Shown piece by piece: positions 62,574 to 64,000 of a stretch of DNA of 64,000 nt. The notes beneath the pieces were generated by a model, which saw nothing but the letters and a program-made list of their open reading frames with translations, did not search any database and had not been told where the DNA came from. The stretch spans positions 23,762,347 through 23,826,346 of the forward strand of contig OX344753.2 of the NCBI GenBank assembly GCA_947034885.2, written 5' to 3'. Each line of letters begins with the position of its first letter. Position 1 is the stretch's first letter. The stretch is from Thuidium tamariscinum. Lineage: Eukaryota; Streptophyta; Bryopsida; Hypnales; Thuidiaceae. The translations under genes and the position numbers were made by a program.

Positions 62574-63527
62574 TTAACCCCTAAAGCCCTGAGCTGCGTT
62601 TTTTGGCAACATAGAAATTTCGGGCAGCTCACTACGAATAGAGTTTATACTTTTTTTTCTTTGAAAATTTGATATAACATGTGTCCGAGGAGTATCTTCA
62701 AGGCCCAACAATTTTTGTAACTTTTGACTACACGGTTAAAAAGTTATGGCATGATATGTTGTTTTGTTTGAAGTGAGGGCAGCCTGGGCAGCTGAAAAAA
62801 CTTCTTTAAAAAAACTTTTTTTTCAAAAGTGAAATTTCAAATTGATTCTTTAGGTTTATACAGGAATGGGAATATTTGAATCATTCCATTTGGATGAATG
62901 AGTCAAAAGTTATGAGGTTTTTTAGTTTGAGGTAGTTTCGGCTAGTTATAAAATCTCTACACTACAAAAAAAGTTTGAAATTCTTTATTTAATTCAATTT
63001 TCAATATTTTTGAAAAAAAATAAAAACATTGGGTGTATATTGTTTAACACAACATTACAACCATTGGGATTGTCTTCTTTTAACTTTATAAATAAATTGT
63101 TAATAATTTAGTATTTTGGCTCATTTTCTACTTCTTTCTACTTACTATTTTTTTCCTATATGTTTCACAATTCCAAATGATGTGAAAATTTTCAAGAATG
63201 TAGCCAACTTCACTTGAAAAATGAATCCAAGGAGTTACAATCATTTTGAACATTTTTCCACACAAATATGGTCTTCTGAAGTGCAGCTGCCCGGATTTCC
63301 GCAGTGGTAAAAAACTGATTTTTGTCACTTCAAACACTAATATCTTGCAATCTACACAGCGGAAATTTCTGAAATTTTTTCCACATATTCTTAAACTTTT
63401 TCTCTAAAATATCCTACGGTTAATTTTGTCAAAAAATGTTTTTTTTTAAAATTTGATAATTGTCTAAGAAATGACAGTTTTGAAGCGGTTTTGGTGAAAA
63501 CATAGAGGTTAGGGGTTTAGGGGTTAA
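62574..63527 (+). mobile_element. TTAA-flanked non-autonomous element, family 1
   Basis: The left end is TTAACCCCTAAAGCCC and the right end GGGTTTAGGGGTTAA. Length is 954 bp, colinear with the copies at 30171 and 3523 and without any insertion. Outer flanks (gtag / actc) show no duplication beyond TTAA. This is the cleanest reference copy of the family in the window. Confidence 0.85.
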
Positions 63528-63540
63528 ACTCAATTCCCAG

Positions 63541-64000
63541 TGGGAGTTATGTATATGTAACAAGCCTTGATAGGCTCACCCATCTTAGTATATAGATGGA
63601 CCATCCTTATTGGTGGAAGACAGTTGAATATATTTTGTTGTATTGCTTTGTAGTATTGCTTTGATCTCTTTGCTCTCTATTTTTCTTTCTTGTCACAACA
63701 CGTTATCAGCACGATAGCTAGTCTCTCTTCCTCTGAATTCAATTGCCTTTTGCCTTTTCTTTTGTTTTTGCTATTAGACTTGCAAGACCATGGCTGCATC
63801 AACCTCGAAGAATTCGCCAGAGAAGAAGAAGGCTCCACGCTTGCAACCGTTGTTATTTGGACCATTGGAGGCTGACGGCAACAACTATATGAGGTGGAGC
63901 ATCGATGCCAGGACACATATGACTACGGAGGGGTGGGAAGGCGCCCTGATTTCTCCAATACCGAGGGGCATATCAACTGCAACAAAAAGCTGGGCGCTGG
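63541..64000 (+). mobile_element. Ty1/copia LTR element, 5' end, cut by the window edge
   Basis: A short LTR of about 157 bp (about 63541-63697) is followed by the copia-type leader CGTTATCAGCACGA. From 63791 a gag-like N-terminal region follows, whose start fits the copia family (a PLEADGNNYMRWSIDA-type segment). Only the first part lies in the window, so whether it is whole cannot be judged. No break is apparent in the short part seen. It begins 13 bp beyond the TTAA element ending at 63527. Confidence 0.75.

Noticed and set aside
1-64000. CRISPR array, bacterial operon or integrated phage
   Set aside because: No regularly spaced direct repeats with unique spacers, no tightly packed co-directional genes; gene structure is clearly spliced and plant-like.

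Overview
This window is nuclear DNA from a land plant. It has spliced genes with short introns, plant-type DNA transposons (Stowaway-, Tourist- and hAT-like) and the start of a plant-type Ty1/copia element, and no bacterial operon structure. The lineage cannot be fixed from the sequence. A repeat-rich genome with AT-rich intergenic DNA and GC-richer gene islands is all that can be said with confidence.

Genes are few. (1) A seven-exon minus-strand gene (about 18.49-23.13 kb) encodes a predicted 981-residue basic, Ser-rich, probably nuclear protein with an 18-residue tandem repeat, a basic cluster and an AT-hook-like motif. Every exon phase joins cleanly. (2) A minus-strand gene of about a dozen exons (56.73-52.60 kb) encodes a protein with at least one clear membrane segment and N-glycosylation sequons. 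Its last five exons join in perfect phase; the middle junctions are uncertain. (3) A short three-exon plus-strand gene or gene tail (51.72-52.47 kb) converges on gene 2. None of the three was assigned to a named family.

The rest is mostly transposon-derived. The most striking signal is a set of non-autonomous elements that begin TTAA+CCC and end GGG+TTAA. At least three sequence families are present (about 950, 570 and 980 bp), plus a 247-bp mini form, with no further flanking duplication. This is the structure expected of piggyBac-type (or Kolobok-type) TTAA-targeting transposons, which are not usually listed as plant elements. Two copies form a roughly 2-kb inverted repeat, one carries a nested Stowaway element, one sits inside another TTAA element, and two TTAA sites appear to be shared by abutting elements.

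Other contents: a decayed hAT transposase gene (33.3-36.6 kb), an intact-looking 138-bp Tourist-like element (29.88 kb), a GC-rich 396-bp Harbinger-type element (62.0 kb), a 370-bp foldback (7.83-8.20 kb), a SINE-like repeat with a conserved 3' end (24.9, 37.8 and 38.1 kb), a roughly 290-bp three-copy dispersed repeat, a pure 287-bp TTTAA pentanucleotide array (61.6 kb), a 16-bp minisatellite (59.76 kb), and the 5' end of a copia element cut by the window edge (63.54 kb onward).
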